DNA of 64,000 nt from Ashinkailepas kermadecensis (GCA_034440615.1 JAOTOM010004738.1:310001-374000); one strand, 5' to 3'. Shown: positions 29,791 through 42,848, counted from the stretch's first letter. Made by a program: numbers and translations. The notes: a model not told the origin generated them from the sequence alone.

Positions 29791-31030
29791 GAGACGTCTC
29801 CGGAGTCCCGGAGGCCACCGCTCAGAAGTGGCTGCGTTAGCGTTCTCTGTTCTGAAATCTGTCTGTCAACCAATCAATGCAAGGTATTTTGTATATGACG
29901 TCATAACCATTAGCAACTTTGAACACATGGTTAACAGTGTCCACACAAGTTAACAGTAAACACAAGACCTTGACTGATCCTTTGCTTTGATCACGTCCAA
30001 CTGTGGCGTGTGCGGTAGCGGAGTCGCGCTTGTATTACGTGTGAAATTGGCTGCGTAGGTAGGTATGCGCTCTGAGCTGAGGGTGAAGCGTGAAGTATTT
30101 TTGTTTGTTTTTCATATGGCTAGCCTTGTACTGAGACCAACAGTGAAAGGAAAACGCATTTCTCCTGTGAGTTATAAGAAACGAAACAGTGCTGATTATT
30201 ACTTGTCACTGCCGGGCGGTGCCATCCGGGCCCCCACGAAGTGGGTTTGGTATCGGGCTTGAAGGTTTCCCTTCACCATTGGTTTACATGCAATCTTACC
30301 GTTTTTCTCTACGCTCTCTTGCATGTTTTATGGCAATATAGATCACTCTGACGTATACCAATTGAAAGACATATTCTTCAGCTTCAGCAAAATGTATCCT
30401 AAATGACCCAGTAACAATCTTCCTGCCTAACAATGTGCCATTTCCGGCAGGCTGGCCATCAAGTGCCTTCAAAATAAAGGGATTTTTCCCGATATTGGTA
30501 GGCTCCCTCTACCGTCCGTTTTAACTGGTCAAGTTGTCACCCCAGTTCAAGAGCGAATAAAGGACAGACAGGGAGGGGGAGCTAAGTGTGCCATAGCTTC
30601 TTCCCCTCAGTGGCAGGAAAGTTTCCGAAAAGTAACCACAGAAGACCGCCTGAAATTATTGACCGCCCCTAGAACGCAATAGGAGGCCCTCTGTCGTCAT
30701 AAGAGGTCCCATAGCCGCCACAAAAAAAACCAATAGCTGCCACAAGAGGCAGGGACAAATCCAGGAATTGTCATCTGGGTGAGGGGACACGTGTTTGGAG
30801 TGGCGCCACCGCGAAAGTAGCGTAAGGGGTGCCTTTCCTGCCCAGAGGCGCCTGTGGCTGAAAAATTCGATGGTGTTCGGGTGCACTCGAGCCTTCGCGA
30901 AGGGACGCGTTTTCCTGGTTGAAGGGACGCCACCTTTCATGGGGGGAGGGGGGCATATGCCCCAACTTCCCTCCCTGGCTCCGCCACCGACAGGAGGCCC
31001 CATATAGCCCATGTAATATATAGTTGTGTA
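29791..31030. other. Intergenic, no recognised gene
   Basis: A forward frame of 65 codons (30065-30262) and others are unrecognised. G/C homopolymer-rich sequence near 30,940-30,990 (GGCTCCGCCACCGACAGG) resembles one end of a GC-rich MITE, but no partner end was found. Confidence 0.45.
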
Positions 31031-31034
31031 TTTG

Positions 31035-31037
31035 TGA

Positions 31038-31102
<65 letters not shown>

Positions 31103-31209
31103 CATACATATATATATACATAGATGTATATATATACATCTATATACATATATATATATATACACATCTATATACATATATATAATATGTATATATACAT
31201 ATATATATG

Positions 31210-31241
<32 letters not shown>

Positions 31242-31248
31242 TACATTA

Positions 31249-31321
<73 letters not shown>
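31035..31321. repeat. Long (TA)n / (TACA)n microsatellite
   Basis: Nearly 290 bases of TA with scattered TG/CA interruptions; the last 60 bases are pure TA. Confidence 0.97.
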
Positions 31322-31324
<3 letters not shown>

Positions 31325-31329
31325 CGCAT

Positions 31330-32570
31330 ACGTATTTCAAATACGAATGTATCGCGAACTTATAACATAACCAAGTAACAACGGCAGCAGCACGTTTACC
31401 TGCGTGGATCGCCAACTGTGGTTGGTGAGAAAAAAACAAACATGAATTCACAATATAAGAATCTTTCACCTGACGCTTCGTCTGCTTTCATTCATCACTC
31501 GCATCGCAGCCGTAATGTACGAGTGGTCGGCGCACGCGTGGTGACCGTCTGTCACAGCGCGGCTTGAACTTAATCCTATGTACTGAACTGGGGCGGCAAG
31601 GGAACACACACGTCAGCGGGTAAGGCTACCACTGATGGTGGCCTCAGCTGAGATACCCCTCGCGCAAATGACGTCGTAGGAGCCGACGGGACGGCTTCGG
31701 GAACGGATACAGCAACGGTACCACTCGCAACCTGATCTGGTCATTATGTGAATGACCTATCGACGGTCCACGAACTGGACCGTGCACGCCTGACCCGCTG
31801 TCTGCACGATGGTCGCTGGCAGCCGGCGGCTGTGGAAGGCTGGCGTCTTCCTACTTATACATTTATTTATTTATTTCACGATACATACCTTCTACGTGCA
31901 GTGGCTATTATGGACAGTCCTCTGCAAGTTGTTTTGAAAATCACATTTTAAAATCATATTTAGGCAATCCAACATCAGTAGGTTTTAAGTAATCCAATAT
32001 TAGTGCGTTTAAGAGATTCAACATCGGTAGGTTTTAGGCCGTCCAACATCAGTAGGCTAGGTTAGGTTGCATTAATGTTTATTGATAATTGTATGTTATT
32101 TTTCATTATACACCACCACACCCAAAACCTTTTCCCCACACCTCCCATATGTTGTTGAGGTGGGATAGCAGGTATATGTAGTCAATTTTTGTTCTTGTTT
32201 AAAAAGAGTTATTTCAATGTATTTGATATTCTTTTCTTGGACCGATTTCTTAGATAGAGTTACTTGAACTTAAAGTGCTTATATCTTTCATTTTCCAAAG
32301 GAATTAGTGTCAAATCAGAAAGCACCAGAAAAAAACAACATTGTGATCAAAAATGACCCAGGGACTTCTTATGCATGTGTGCTATTTTAATGATGATTAT
32401 TGTTTTTTTAGGGTGCGTCAACCACATTGTGTTATATTGCACCCATAACAAGGTTGCCTAAGCATGCGTCAGACTGTCACAAACGAATATAAAGCATCGG
32501 TAGCTATTAAGGCGCTTGATATAAAATCTGGGGAAACAAATAATCAGTTAGGCAGGTGCATATATTACAT
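31330..32570. other. Intergenic; short ~30-bp repeat at 31,963-32,060
   Basis: Four loose copies of a CAATCCAACATCAGTAGG-type unit run into CTAGGTTAGGTTG. The rest is AT-rich and featureless. Confidence 0.5.
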
Positions 32571-32574
32571 CAAA

Positions 32575-33309
32575 TCACATCTCCGCAAGGGAGCACAAAA
32601 CTGCTCCATTGTGTATAACTCGGGAATAATCTCCCAATAAGTCCTTTAACCTCAGAGCATTCGCATCATATCCGAAGTGGCGCCTACGTTCTTCTGTGTA
32701 TGCTTGGCACGCCATCAGCACATGGTGCACAGTCAGCGCGGCATTACACCTAACACATTTCGGCCTGTCGTCCCCGCACAATAAATACCTATGTGTTGCT
32801 AGAGTGTGACCAATTCTGAGACGACAGATGGCTACCTCGTCCCTTCTAGTTTGGCTGAAGGACGAGGGCCACGGAGCTAAGTATGGTTTGATTTGCTTTA
32901 ATTTGTTGAACTCCACTTGGTCCCATTTTCCCTGCCACTGTCTGATAATAAATGATGAGATAATTGGGTAGCAGTCACTGGCAGGGAGTGGGAGAACGCG
33001 ATTCCTTGGCGCTTGTGCTGCACGCCTTGCAACCCTGTCGGCCAGCTCGTTACCACGGATTCCGACATGTGCTGGAATCCAGCAAAGTATGACCTGTTTT
33101 CCCATGCGATGCAGCGAAGTAAGGTGTGATAAAATGTATCGTACGATGACATGTTGCTGGTTAAAACTGCGCAACGCCACAAAACTGCTCAGAGAATCAG
33201 TCAAAATAAAATGAAAAATATCGTCGTCAACCTCCATGTATGCAAAAGTTTTGCTGATGGCCATCAACTCCGCAATGAAGACCGTGGCGTGTGGTGGCAT
33301 TTTACACAA
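32575..33309 (-). pseudogene. 5'-truncated I-clade LINE, RNase H domain
   Basis: A reverse-strand frame of 244 codons. It holds the RNase H residues in FIAELMAISKTF (Glu), FILTDSLSSFVAL (Asp) and GNELADRVARRA (Asp), plus the WIPAHVG motif. The C-terminal tail ICRLRIGHTLATHRYLLCG, with CVRCNAALTVHHVLMAC, is a Cys/His zinc-like segment typical of I-clade and related LINE ORF2 proteins. The first RNase H aspartate (YTDGS) is missing because the copy is cut just upstream, near 33,320. It is related to, but a different family from, the copy ending at 54,039 on the other strand. Frame integrity suggests a fairly young dead-on-arrival insertion. Confidence 0.85.
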
Positions 33310-33319
33310 ATCCTATAAT

Positions 33320-34199
33320 TGTTGATGGAAAGAATCAACTTAAATATAGGCATCACTCACTTGTTATCTCATGATAACCTCTCCTTTATACTAAGTTTGA
33401 GACCTATACTTTAATTACACAGGTCAGGACATCGAGAAATCGTGCTCCAATCACCTAAACAAAACCTATATAATGCCATTCCAAAAGACTTGATACTTTT
33501 CGTCAATAAAGTTAAACATGTTTTCCTATGACAAGAACGATGCTATTTTTTGACAAAAGGGATTATGCTTGTATTTCAGACTAAGTTTTATGATAGAACA
33601 GAAGAAATGTACAAACTGGTTATAATATTTTATATCCAGCCCACTGTACAGGAGAACAAAATGTTCGAATGTAAATCTATCTAATGGATACATTTGTCAC
33701 CTGATATCATTCTTTGTCCATTCTGTAAAAATGTAGCTCATAAATGCACCATTTCAGTCAGCAGATCTGACCCAAATCATCTATTTCTCATACCTTTGAC
33801 CCTAACTTAGTGTACTCAGTGGTAAATGCTTGACATGAGGGTCTTATTGTGATTGTTATTTTGGTGCACAAAGAACATATTTTTTACCAACAAGCACAAA
33901 AATTGGTTGAAAAGCAAAATAATACAAAAAATGAGGACTTTCAATCGGTTCATATACAATAACTAATTATTGAAAGCTTTAGAAATGGCAAGGTAACCTA
34001 GCATAAAATTATCTAGCCTAATCTATTTTCTCCGAGAAAAGTATCAAAATCTAGAAATAAAAGGACATAACCTAACCAGGCCTATCCATCTTTTTCTTTC
34101 GCAGAGTAAACATATTGCCAACATGCAAACGAAGCAGGAAAAACACAACAAAGTAATCTTGCAAATGATGTAAACATCAATAACACAAAAAGTTTCAGG
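33320..34199. other. AT-rich intergenic
   Basis: Nothing recognised. Confidence 0.5.
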
Positions 34200-34506
34200 A
34201 TTACCAAGGGTTTTGGCTGGTGGGAACATTATGGCGGGAATAGCTGATATTAGGAGACATTTGCTTCTCTGCAAAGAGGCAGGGTTGAGCAGTTCTTTCT
34301 TTAGATATCTTCTCTTATCAATTTCTTTGAAATGCTTGGAGCATACTCTCAGTTCCTCAACATTTGAGAACTTAGACATGTTTTATGGTATGCTAGGAGA
34401 TTTTGCTAAGGCAGAATCCTGATAAAATGGTGTAACCAGATTTCTTCTTTATAAAAGTTGCCTGCCCAGTGCCACCTCTATGCTCTGGTGCTGCACAGTA
34501 AGGCAT
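34200..34506 (-). pseudogene. Broken THAP-like zinc-finger domain
   Basis: On the reverse strand, MPYCAAPEHRGGTG (from 34,506) resembles the start of a THAP finger (MPxxCxxxxC). After a frame change, VEELRVCSKHF (about 34,358-34,326) resembles its CSxHF motif, followed at about 34,244 by SAIPAIMFPP, like the AVPTIF box that closes the domain. The middle third is out of frame with stops and one expected Cys is His, so this is a relic. THAP domains occur in host proteins and in P-element-type transposases; which source applies is unknown. Confidence 0.45.
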
Positions 34507-34509
34507 GAC

Positions 34510-35500
34510 ACCTGAAACAGAGATGTGTTACATTCAAACATTCTATCTAGATGTTGAATTCATAGAACAGGAAATCAGACTGCAACTCATGGAAAGTTTC
34601 AGGAAGGCATTCATAGCATGATGATTGTATTGTACATAAATGTTCAATTATGCATGTATAGTCAATAATCCATGCAAGATTAATCAAGGAATAATGCACC
34701 ATGCCCTGGGTCCAGCTGGCCTAGAAAAAGCTATGTTTTCAATGACTGTTGTATGTCAATGTAGGTAGGTAGGTACATTTTTGGGGAAAATAGGCTGCTC
34801 CTGGATTTTTGGAATCCAGAGCACTCCTCTCCAGAAAATTGTTTCTTGTCTTCTCATCTGGAGATTGAATCTCCTAAGTTACCTCCTATGTTTGACAATG
34901 AGCTGCTGTGATCAAGTAAAAGTGCTCAAAATTCAGCGAAAGAGGGTGCAGATTGAGTTACGATGTATAAGGTTGAACAAAATATTCTCCATACTGGATG
35001 ACTACAAAATATTCCTCTCAACATGCAAGATTACAATGCACAAATTCAGCCTTGCCTATGCATGATAAAAATATGTGTCGGAACAAATGTTCACTGGAAA
35101 GAACAGGACACGATTAGTAACTCAGTCAGCGGAAGATAAATATATTTGCTTGTAGAGGAGGAAAAATAAAAGTAACCATTGCGTATGATTTGAGAAAAGT
35201 TGTCTGCAACCATATTGATACCATAATAAAAAACCTTCGGATGACGTCATGCGGGATTGAAGGAAAACTTCCATCTACCTTCTAGTAAAGGTATCTTGGT
35301 GCCTTCCATTGTTCACTTCTTTGTTCGTATGTTTCGGCATTTGATTTGACCAAAAATGAGAATGATATTACTTATGCATATTATGTAAGCACTGATTTAT
35401 GTTTTTCCGGTTGGTTACTGGTAAACAGATTCCATGCATAAAAAAATAATGTCCATGAAAATGTACTCCGGAAGAAATCGGTATGCCCTCCGACTCCCAA
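34510..35500. other. AT-rich intergenic
   Basis: No gene or clear repeat; a (TAGG)n scrap lies near 34,764. Confidence 0.5.
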
Positions 35501-35539
35501 CCCGGAAAGTAAGTTTCCCACTCTGGTGGCTACGACACG

Positions 35540-36060
35540 TTTTTGGGGGCCCAACAAGTTTTGTGGGCTTTTGGAGCCATTGGTGAGATCCCAGATTGGT
35601 TTTCCGTGTCCGGACTGTTTTTCATTTACCCGGCTTCATTTGTTGGGTGATCTCAACGAGACTTTTAGAGCCCCGGTGGGACCTGTCAGGGCTCTAGCGT
35701 GATTTTCATGGGCCTGGGTGATAATTCTTAGTACCCCAGTCTCAGCGTGATTTTCAGGAGGCCCCGGCCCGACCGTTTGTGCCCCCCCCGTCGTGAGCTT
35801 CTTGAACCCCGGCACGACTTTTTTGCGGCCCCAGCATGATTTTCAGGGGCCCAGGTGCAAACTTTTGAGGCCCCAGCGTCATTGTCGGGGGCCCATGCGC
35901 TACTTTTAGGGGGCCCAAATGTGATTTTTCTGAGCCCCGATGCGATTTTTGGTAGACCGAGTGGAATTTTTGGAGAGCATGGCGCATTTTTTTCCTGAGC
36001 TCGGCGGATTCTTGGGTAGCCCCACAACCTGTCAGGAGGGGGGGGGGGAGACAACTGCCC
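35540..36060. repeat. Degenerate ~29-bp GGGGCCC/TTTTT repeat, locus 2
   Basis: The best example of the theme: successive CCGGCACGACTTTTTTGCGG, CCCCAGCATGATTTTCAGGG and GGCCCAAATGTGATTTTTCT stretches at about 28-30-base spacing, ending in a G10 run. Confidence 0.7.
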
Positions 36061-37329
36061 ACAATGCTCCTTCCCCCCCCCCATTCGGTATGTCACTGTG
36101 CCATGCAATGATGCAACATAAGAATCCAGGAATAGTTCATCTGTTTCATCACTCACGTGTGATTTCAACTCCCCAGTTATCCAGACTGTTTGAGGAAAGT
36201 CAAACATCTGCTACATGGATCAGCAAGGATGGATCGTAAGGCAACATGGATACCATGGAATTCAGGTCACAGTAGTTATGCTGCAGTACATACCTTCTTC
36301 AACAGACTGCTTTGGAGATGGATGAGCTCCTGAAGTTTGGTCAGGGTTGGAGCTGGAGGTGGATGGAGCAACACTGTGAAGGACATCACATATGGTTCAA
36401 GAGACTTCTGTTTACATTAACAATACAGGGGATGAAGTAACATTTTCATTGACTTCCATGGTTTTCATTGACTTCATTGACTTCTATGGTGTCCTGAGTA
36501 AGTAGGACAATCGGGATGGGTTTCTGTTATATGTATTGTAGAAGCAATGTTATGATGCAGCTTTTATACCACATTGGGAATGGTATGGATTCACTCATAA
36601 GTGAATTTGCAAACATACTGAAATATCAGTTAACAACAATGCAGGGAGCTATGTGATCAACATGGTCGATGTGCCCTAAAATCCAAATAACTAAGTAACA
36701 ATGCAGGGAATCTGCTGCATAACAGTTTGCCCATACATTAGCCATGATATATGGCATCATACTTCCCATGCTATTTAGAATAGTGAGCTATATTTTGTGT
36801 ACAAACATCAGTACATTAGAAATGCTACTTAAACGTTACATACATCAGTTCCTCACCAGTGTCAGCAGTACATTTCCTTCATGTGCTTTAAACATGATTC
36901 AAGAAAGCACTGTCATCGATTTTAAACTTGCAAAAAGAGTGGGCCGCCTGGAGATTTGAGTGCCATTTGAGTGAATTTGCTGTCTTGTTAGTGAACTGAC
37001 CACATATTGAGATTTAAGTACTTTAACTTTGCCTGCTTCTATCATGAAAAGTTGTCATTCTCCAATACATCAGAAATCATCAGAATAACTTCTTGTCCAC
37101 AAACCGGTATATGTATTTCTATGAATTTATCATATTTATTCACACAAATGATGTAGATCTGATTTGCAAATTTATAACTCAGATAATGTTATCAGCACAG
37201 GATTCCATTTCTGAAAATATAGTACTTTCAACATGTTATTGTTCTTTGTGAAGCAATAAGTGCAATGCTCTCATGCAGCATGCAGATGGTGGTTCATCAC
37301 ATGCACCATGTAGCACAAAAAGAGGTATT
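36061..37329. other. AT-rich intergenic with one short SINE
   Basis: Apart from the 49-base insert at 36648-36696, nothing was recognised. Confidence 0.5.
36648..36696 (+). mobile_element. Very short SINE tail, copy b
   Basis: A 49-base insert (GCTATGTGATCAACATGGTC, then GATGTGCCCTAAAATCCAAA, then TAACTAAGT) is flanked by AACAATGCAGGGA at 36635-36647 and 36697-36709. Confidence 0.85.
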
Positions 37330-39330
37330 ATTGCAGTCTAACGTAACCACAAGACGGATTTTACACCAATTTTACCTCCACGAATCATTCCAAGGCGCTA
37401 GGTTTCGCCTAGTTGCGTTAGGCTAGGCTTTTGTTGTAAGTTAGTAAATTTTTCACGAAAAACGTCTTCAAAAACGGTTCAAGCTAGATTAGGTTATGCT
37501 AGACTTTTTAAGTTGAAAATGTTTGAGAGCAAAATTTTTTCTTGGAAATTGGGCATACAAATCATTTCTTGCATGGAAGGCTAGGCTAGGTTAGGTTAGG
37601 TTGTGACATCTTTGTTTAAAAAATCTGAACATTATTTTTAATCCCAATCCTTTTGCGTGTTACTTTGCCTCACAATTGAAAAGTGTGCATCTGCAGAGGA
37701 AATGAGTTGTTACATCATGTTAAGCACATTAATAAACACTGCATTAAAAAATAAATTCAAAGAAGTCAGAGAGTACCATGAGCTGCAAAAATTACCCAAA
37801 AAGCCAGGTATTATCGCAGTTTAAGGTAACCACAAGGCAAGTTTTACAAACATTTTACCTCCATGAAGCATACAAAGGGGTTAGGTTTGTCAGGTTAGGT
37901 TAGGCTTTTGTGGTAAGTTATAAAAAAAAATTGTTGGTAAATAATTTGTTTAATGATTTTCTATTTAAAAAAAATAAACAGTTCAAGCTAGTTTAGGTTA
38001 GGTTTTTGAAAGTAGAAAATATTTGAGAAAAATGCCTAAAAAATTTCAATTCAAAACAATTAATTTCTTGTATGGGAAGTTTAACTATGTTAGGTAAGGT
38101 TATCATACATCTTGAACATTATTTGTATGCTATATTTCCGAACTCCACACCCTTTTTTGTGTTATTTTTACTCCTAATTGAAAAGCATGCATTTGCAGAG
38201 GAAAGGACATTAAATTTGTGCTTTTATGTGTTTTATTAATATTTGTAAATTTAAATTTGCAATGCAATGTTTATGAATGTCACTAAGCTGATGGCACCAT
38301 TCATTTTCTGTGCAAATGCTTACTTTCCAGATTGGGAGCAAAATAACATGAAAAACAGGCTTTGAGTTAGGTGGCATAGCAATTAAAAGAAATACATAAA
38401 AAATGCAACATAACCTAACCTGACTGGAGAAAACAATAATAAAAACAAAATTGGAAAAATTTCACGCCATTTATTTTCTTGGAATTCTACAAATGAAAAA
38501 ACCTAACCCAACCTAATCTAACCAGAATTATTGTACTTTAAGGTGGTAACAAGACAAGTTATTACACATTTGCCTCCATCAAGCAAACAAATGGGCTAGG
38601 TTTGGTTATGTTAGATTAGATTAGGTGTTTTAAGTTGGACATTTTTTTGCAAAAATTGTTCCAAAATGTTAAAGAAATGGATCTTTTTTCTTAAAAAGCA
38701 GCTTATGTTAGATTAGGTTAAGTTGGGTTACGTTTTTTATTTAAACAAAAAATATATTGCTTGAAATTTTAAAACCGTGATGTGTTGATTCTGTTTTTCT
38801 CCGAAGGGAGGTTAGGCTAGGTTAGGTTAGGTTATGTTGCATTTCTTTTTATTAAAAAAAATATATTTTACCCTATGACACCTAATTAAAAGCCTTTTTG
38901 GTGTTATTTTGCTCACAACCTGAAATGTAGGCATTTGCATAGAAAACGAGTGGTCCCATCACCTGAGTCACATTCATAAACATTGCATTGAAATGATACA
39001 TTCCACGAATTCATAAAACACCTTAAAACACAACTTTACCAAAATGAGCAGTAACATCATGTTCATCACATTCTTAAATATTGGATTTTAAAAAAATCAA
39101 GAAATCAGAAATTGCCTTGAGCTGTAAATTTATCAAAAGGTGTGCCAACCCTTGAACGGAAATGCACCACTAGGTGCCCCAATCCTCGACAGAAAAAGCA
39201 CTAGGGGCAGTGGAGTGAAAATATTAATAAAAGTAAACAAAAACAGCCCTTCTTGAAGACATACGTGGTAGTTATGTGATATTTACATGGAAACCCTGAG
39301 CACAAATCAGAAAAAGGCATGGACTGGACT

Positions 39331-39662
39331 TTAGGCGCTGGAATTTTTGTAACTGGAATTTTTTATTTGGATGTTCTTGTTCAAGCTTACCTGCCTACTT
39401 CTTCAACTACTGTTCCTTTGGGAATTAAATAGCAGCAGGCTATTTATTCACTATTTAAAATCACACCAATCTGCAGATACATCAGAAAGTGCGAAGTACA
39501 AAAAACGAATCAGTACGTCACATGAGATTGGGCTACGGATTAAACACTGCGCGCAATTGCATCACGAATGTCTCACCTCCGTAACATTTGTCTACCGCAA
39601 CCTCAAATTTAGACTTTAGGCGCTATAATTTTTGTAACTGGAATTTTTTATTTGGATGTTCT
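39331..39662. repeat. ~50-bp direct repeat pair
   Basis: GACTTTAGGCGCTGGAATTT then TTGTAACTGGAATTTTTTAT at 39,331 recurs at 39,612 with two changes. The spacing is 281 bases. Confidence 0.85.
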
Positions 39663-39958
39663 GAGGAACGCCCACCACGATTTGTGGCATTTATTGCGCT
39701 AGTGTCTATCAAGTCTCTCCAGACACATTTGGTGATGGGCTTTGACCTTATATAGCTTACAAGCAGGTGTTTGTCACTTATGCAGCCGCCACAGATCCAT
39801 ATTTCTGAGCTGTGACGTCACGAGTGCGATTGCCAGGCTGCGCCGAATTTCTCCACCGAATTTGGAATATGCCCGATTTCTGCTCGGGTGCATCAGTAAA
39901 TAAGCCTCGGTAAAGCGACGATAAACTATGTACCGCGTTGCCAATGATTAAGGTTGCT

Positions 39959-40290
39959 TTTATGATGTAACTCGTGCTTGCAAAGTGGAAGGAAATCCAA
40001 CTCCTTTGTTTTTTTCCACAAAGTTGTCAATTTTGCAGCAAAGGGCGGAGAGTCAATCCACTATCCAATTCAAATCTGTTTCATTTCAGTACAAAATGTG
40101 CTGGTTGGCATCAACTAAGCTACGTAAGTCGCATGGTGTTTTTTTCTTCTTTTTTTCTTTAACTTTCTTCTCAGCATAAAAATAGCATAGGTTATTGGGG
40201 GGGGGGGGGCAAATCAACATTGAGGGGGCCAAGATCAAAATTGGTGGAGCAATGGCCCCCACAAAAGGATACAAATCGACGCCCCTGCTA
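39959..40290. repeat. Long interspersed repeat, copy 1 (partial)
   Basis: It shares with copies 2 and 3 a TTTATGATGTAA start, GGAGAGTCA(A/G)TCCACTAT, ACAAAATGTGCTGGTT and a GC-rich end (ATAGCATAGGTTATTGGGGG ... GGATACAAATCGACGCCCCT). Confidence 0.8.
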
Positions 40291-41090
40291 TGGAGAAAAA
40301 AATAGAAACAAAAATGAAGCAAGATAGACTTTGAAAATTTTATAAATTGAACAACCGAACCCAACCTAACCGAACCTAACGTCAGCTCCTTTTGAAGGAA
40401 AATTTCCGACTTTATTTTATTTTTGAAAATTTTTGCAAATGTTTCCAAGTTCAACAACTAAACTAGCCTAACCTAGCCAAACCGGTATTATTGTGCTTTA
40501 AGGTGGTAACAAGACAAGTTTCTACATACATTTAACTCCATATATCAAACAAATGGGTTAGATTTGGCTAAGTTGGGTTAGTTTAGGCTTTCCAAGTGGG
40601 AAAACTTTTCAAAAAAAATCAAAAAAAGTTGCCCCAAAAAATGGCGAATTATTTGGTAACTTTGCAGTTTACGGTGTTCTTTTTTCTTTTTTTTTCTTTT
40701 TCTGCAGAATACCATGTTTATGAAGGTGACTAAGATGATTAGATCCACTTATTTTCTGCGCGAATGCTTACTTTTCAGGTTGTGAGCAAAATATTACCAA
40801 AAAGGGCTTAGAGTTCGGTAACATAACATAAACATAAGTGTTTTTTTTCTTTAATGCAACAAAACCTAACCTAACCTAGCCTAACCTATCGTTTGAGAAC
40901 AAAAAAATAAACAAAATAAAAATGTCAATTCATTTATTTTCTGAAAATTCTCAACCTTAAAAAAGAAACCTAACCCAACCTAACCTAACCTAAGCTGCTT
41001 TTGAAGAAAACAAAATTCTGAACATGTTTGTTTTTGTTTTTGTTGAAACTTTTGAGTATTATTGTGCTTTAAGGTGGGAACAAGAAAAGT

Positions 41091-41155
41091 GTTGTGGGCG
41101 CTGTATGACCAACGCAGTCAATGCGGCCGTAAGCCCAAATAACTAACCAACCAAC
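41091..41155 (+). mobile_element. Very short SINE tail, copy c
   Basis: A 65-base insert (GTTGTGGGCGCTGTATGACC, then AACGCAGTCAATGCGGCCGT, then AAGCCCAAATAACTAACC) is flanked by CAAGAAAAGT at 41081-41090 and 41156-41165. It splits one of the GTTAG-type repeats, so it is younger than them. Confidence 0.85.
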
Positions 41156-41504
41156 CAAGAAAAGTTTTTACGCACATTTGTCACCATAAAGCAAACAAAT
41201 GGGTTAGGATGTGGTTAGGGTAGGTTGATTTAGGTTTTTCAGTTGGAAATTTGTCATTTTTTTCAAATTAAAATAAAATGTATTTACACCGAAAATAAGT
41301 GGTCTCATCGTCTTAGTCACCGTCATGAACATGGTATTCTGAAGAAAAATTAAAATAAACAAAAAATCACCTTAAACTGCAAGTTTACCAATCATTTTTT
41401 ATTCAACAGCAACTTATGATAGGTTAGGTTCGGCTTGGTTAGGTTCTTTAAACTTTGAAAATTAAAAATTAACAAATGCTTTAACTCTCTCATGCGCAGT
41501 GAAA

Positions 41505-42490
41505 TTGAAACACGCCTGATGCTACCAATATCTGCAATATAAGAGAAAAAAAGCTATGACATCACCAAATCTTGAAAGCGAATTTTGGTGTACCTTCTAA
41601 TGTAAGCCGCTACAGTCCTTGGCAGCTACCAGACACTGGTCTTGTATGACTCTTTAGGGTTTGTTTAGGAAGTCATGTGTGGCAATAGCTTAATAACCAT
41701 TGTTTCTTCAGGAATATCAATTATAATGAGGTGTATATACGGCTTCTTGCTGACTTTGCTCTCGTGTTTTCATAGGCTGGCAGATTGGCTCAAACGTGGC
41801 TTTTGTTGGTTCAGTTTGAGATTGGGTAGCCCCATATCAATATCAATGCACATTGTCATTGGGCATGTAGGTAGGTAGGTACCTTGGTAGATATCAAGCT
41901 GATGGTGTGATGGGTAGGTTGCGGAATATAATTATAGTTTGCATATCCACAATATCAATGATAACCATGATTTGCATGCAAGTTTGACAATGACTGGAAA
42001 TTGAGAATGGAATTAATCATGTTCAAGCTCCATATGCATGTGGTTTTGCCATTGGTGGTGTGTACAAACATCAGTATGACCATGCAATTGTTGTTTGGTT
42101 GCTAAGCGGATTTTTTTCTTCAGACAATCTGGTTTAAAATGCATCAGCATTGTTTATTTCAACATTTTATGATGTAAGCTGTACTTCCACAGTGGGGGGA
42201 AATCCAGCTATTTTGTTTGTTTTTTGCACAAAATTTTACATTTTTCAGCAAAAGGTGGAGAGTCAGTCCACTATCTAATCCAAATCTGTTTCTATTCCAT
42301 ACAAAATGTGCTGGTTAACATCAATGCTTCTACTTAGCATTATATTTTTTCTTTTTTCATTTAGCTTTCTTATCAGCATAAAATAGCATAGGTTATTGGG
42401 GGGGGGGGCCCAAATCAACATTGTGGGGGCCAAGATCAACATTGGTGGGGCCATGGCCCCCACAAAAGGATACAAATCGACGCCCCTGGT
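41505..42490. repeat. Long interspersed repeat, copy 2
   Basis: The longest uninterrupted copy. It starts TGAAACACGCCTGATGCTAC and ends GGATACAAATCGACGCCCCT. No coding domain was found. Confidence 0.8.
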
Positions 42491-42848
42491 AGTCCTCCAT
42501 TTTGTCGAGACAAAATCATGTAACGTGCAAAACTATATGGGCAATGCATAAACTTCGCATGTCTCATGCGCAGCCCCACCCACACCAAAACTACAAATTA
42601 TTTAGTGGAGGAGTAAAGTAAAATTGAAACCATTTAGACATGTCCCCATATCAGCCCCCGCCTTCAGCACCTAAAATATCACACAAACTATAACGTAAAA
42701 TTCCCTTAACGCAAATGTTCACCTGCCTCCACCTTGATCGCAAACACTCGCTATTATAGACAGGCATGTAACGTACTCGCTTTAGAGGCGGCGCAAATGA
42801 CCTTTATGGTCCGGCACGCCCAAAAAATAACTCCCCCCCCCGATGCGC

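Larger units (their letters stand above)
37330..41450. repeat. Five diverged repeats with GTTAG (TTAGG-type) tracts
   Basis: A conserved stretch recurs near 37,330, 37,810, 38,528, 40,487 and 41,055. It has a TTATTGTGCTTTAAGGTGG-like start, then ACAAG(A/G)CAAGTT, then ACATTT(A/T)CCTCCAT, then CAAACAAATGGGTTAGG. Each is followed by tracts of TAGGTTAGGTTAGGTT. Reverse-strand AACCTAACCTAACC tracts occur near 38,410, 40,860 and 40,980. The fifth copy is split by a short SINE. Confidence 0.7.

Noticed and set aside
30656..31469. Tyr/Ile-rich frames over the TA microsatellite
   Set aside because: Pure dinucleotide translation on both strands.
35728..36207. 159-codon reverse frame
   Set aside because: It runs through a degenerate GGGCCC repeat and has no domain.
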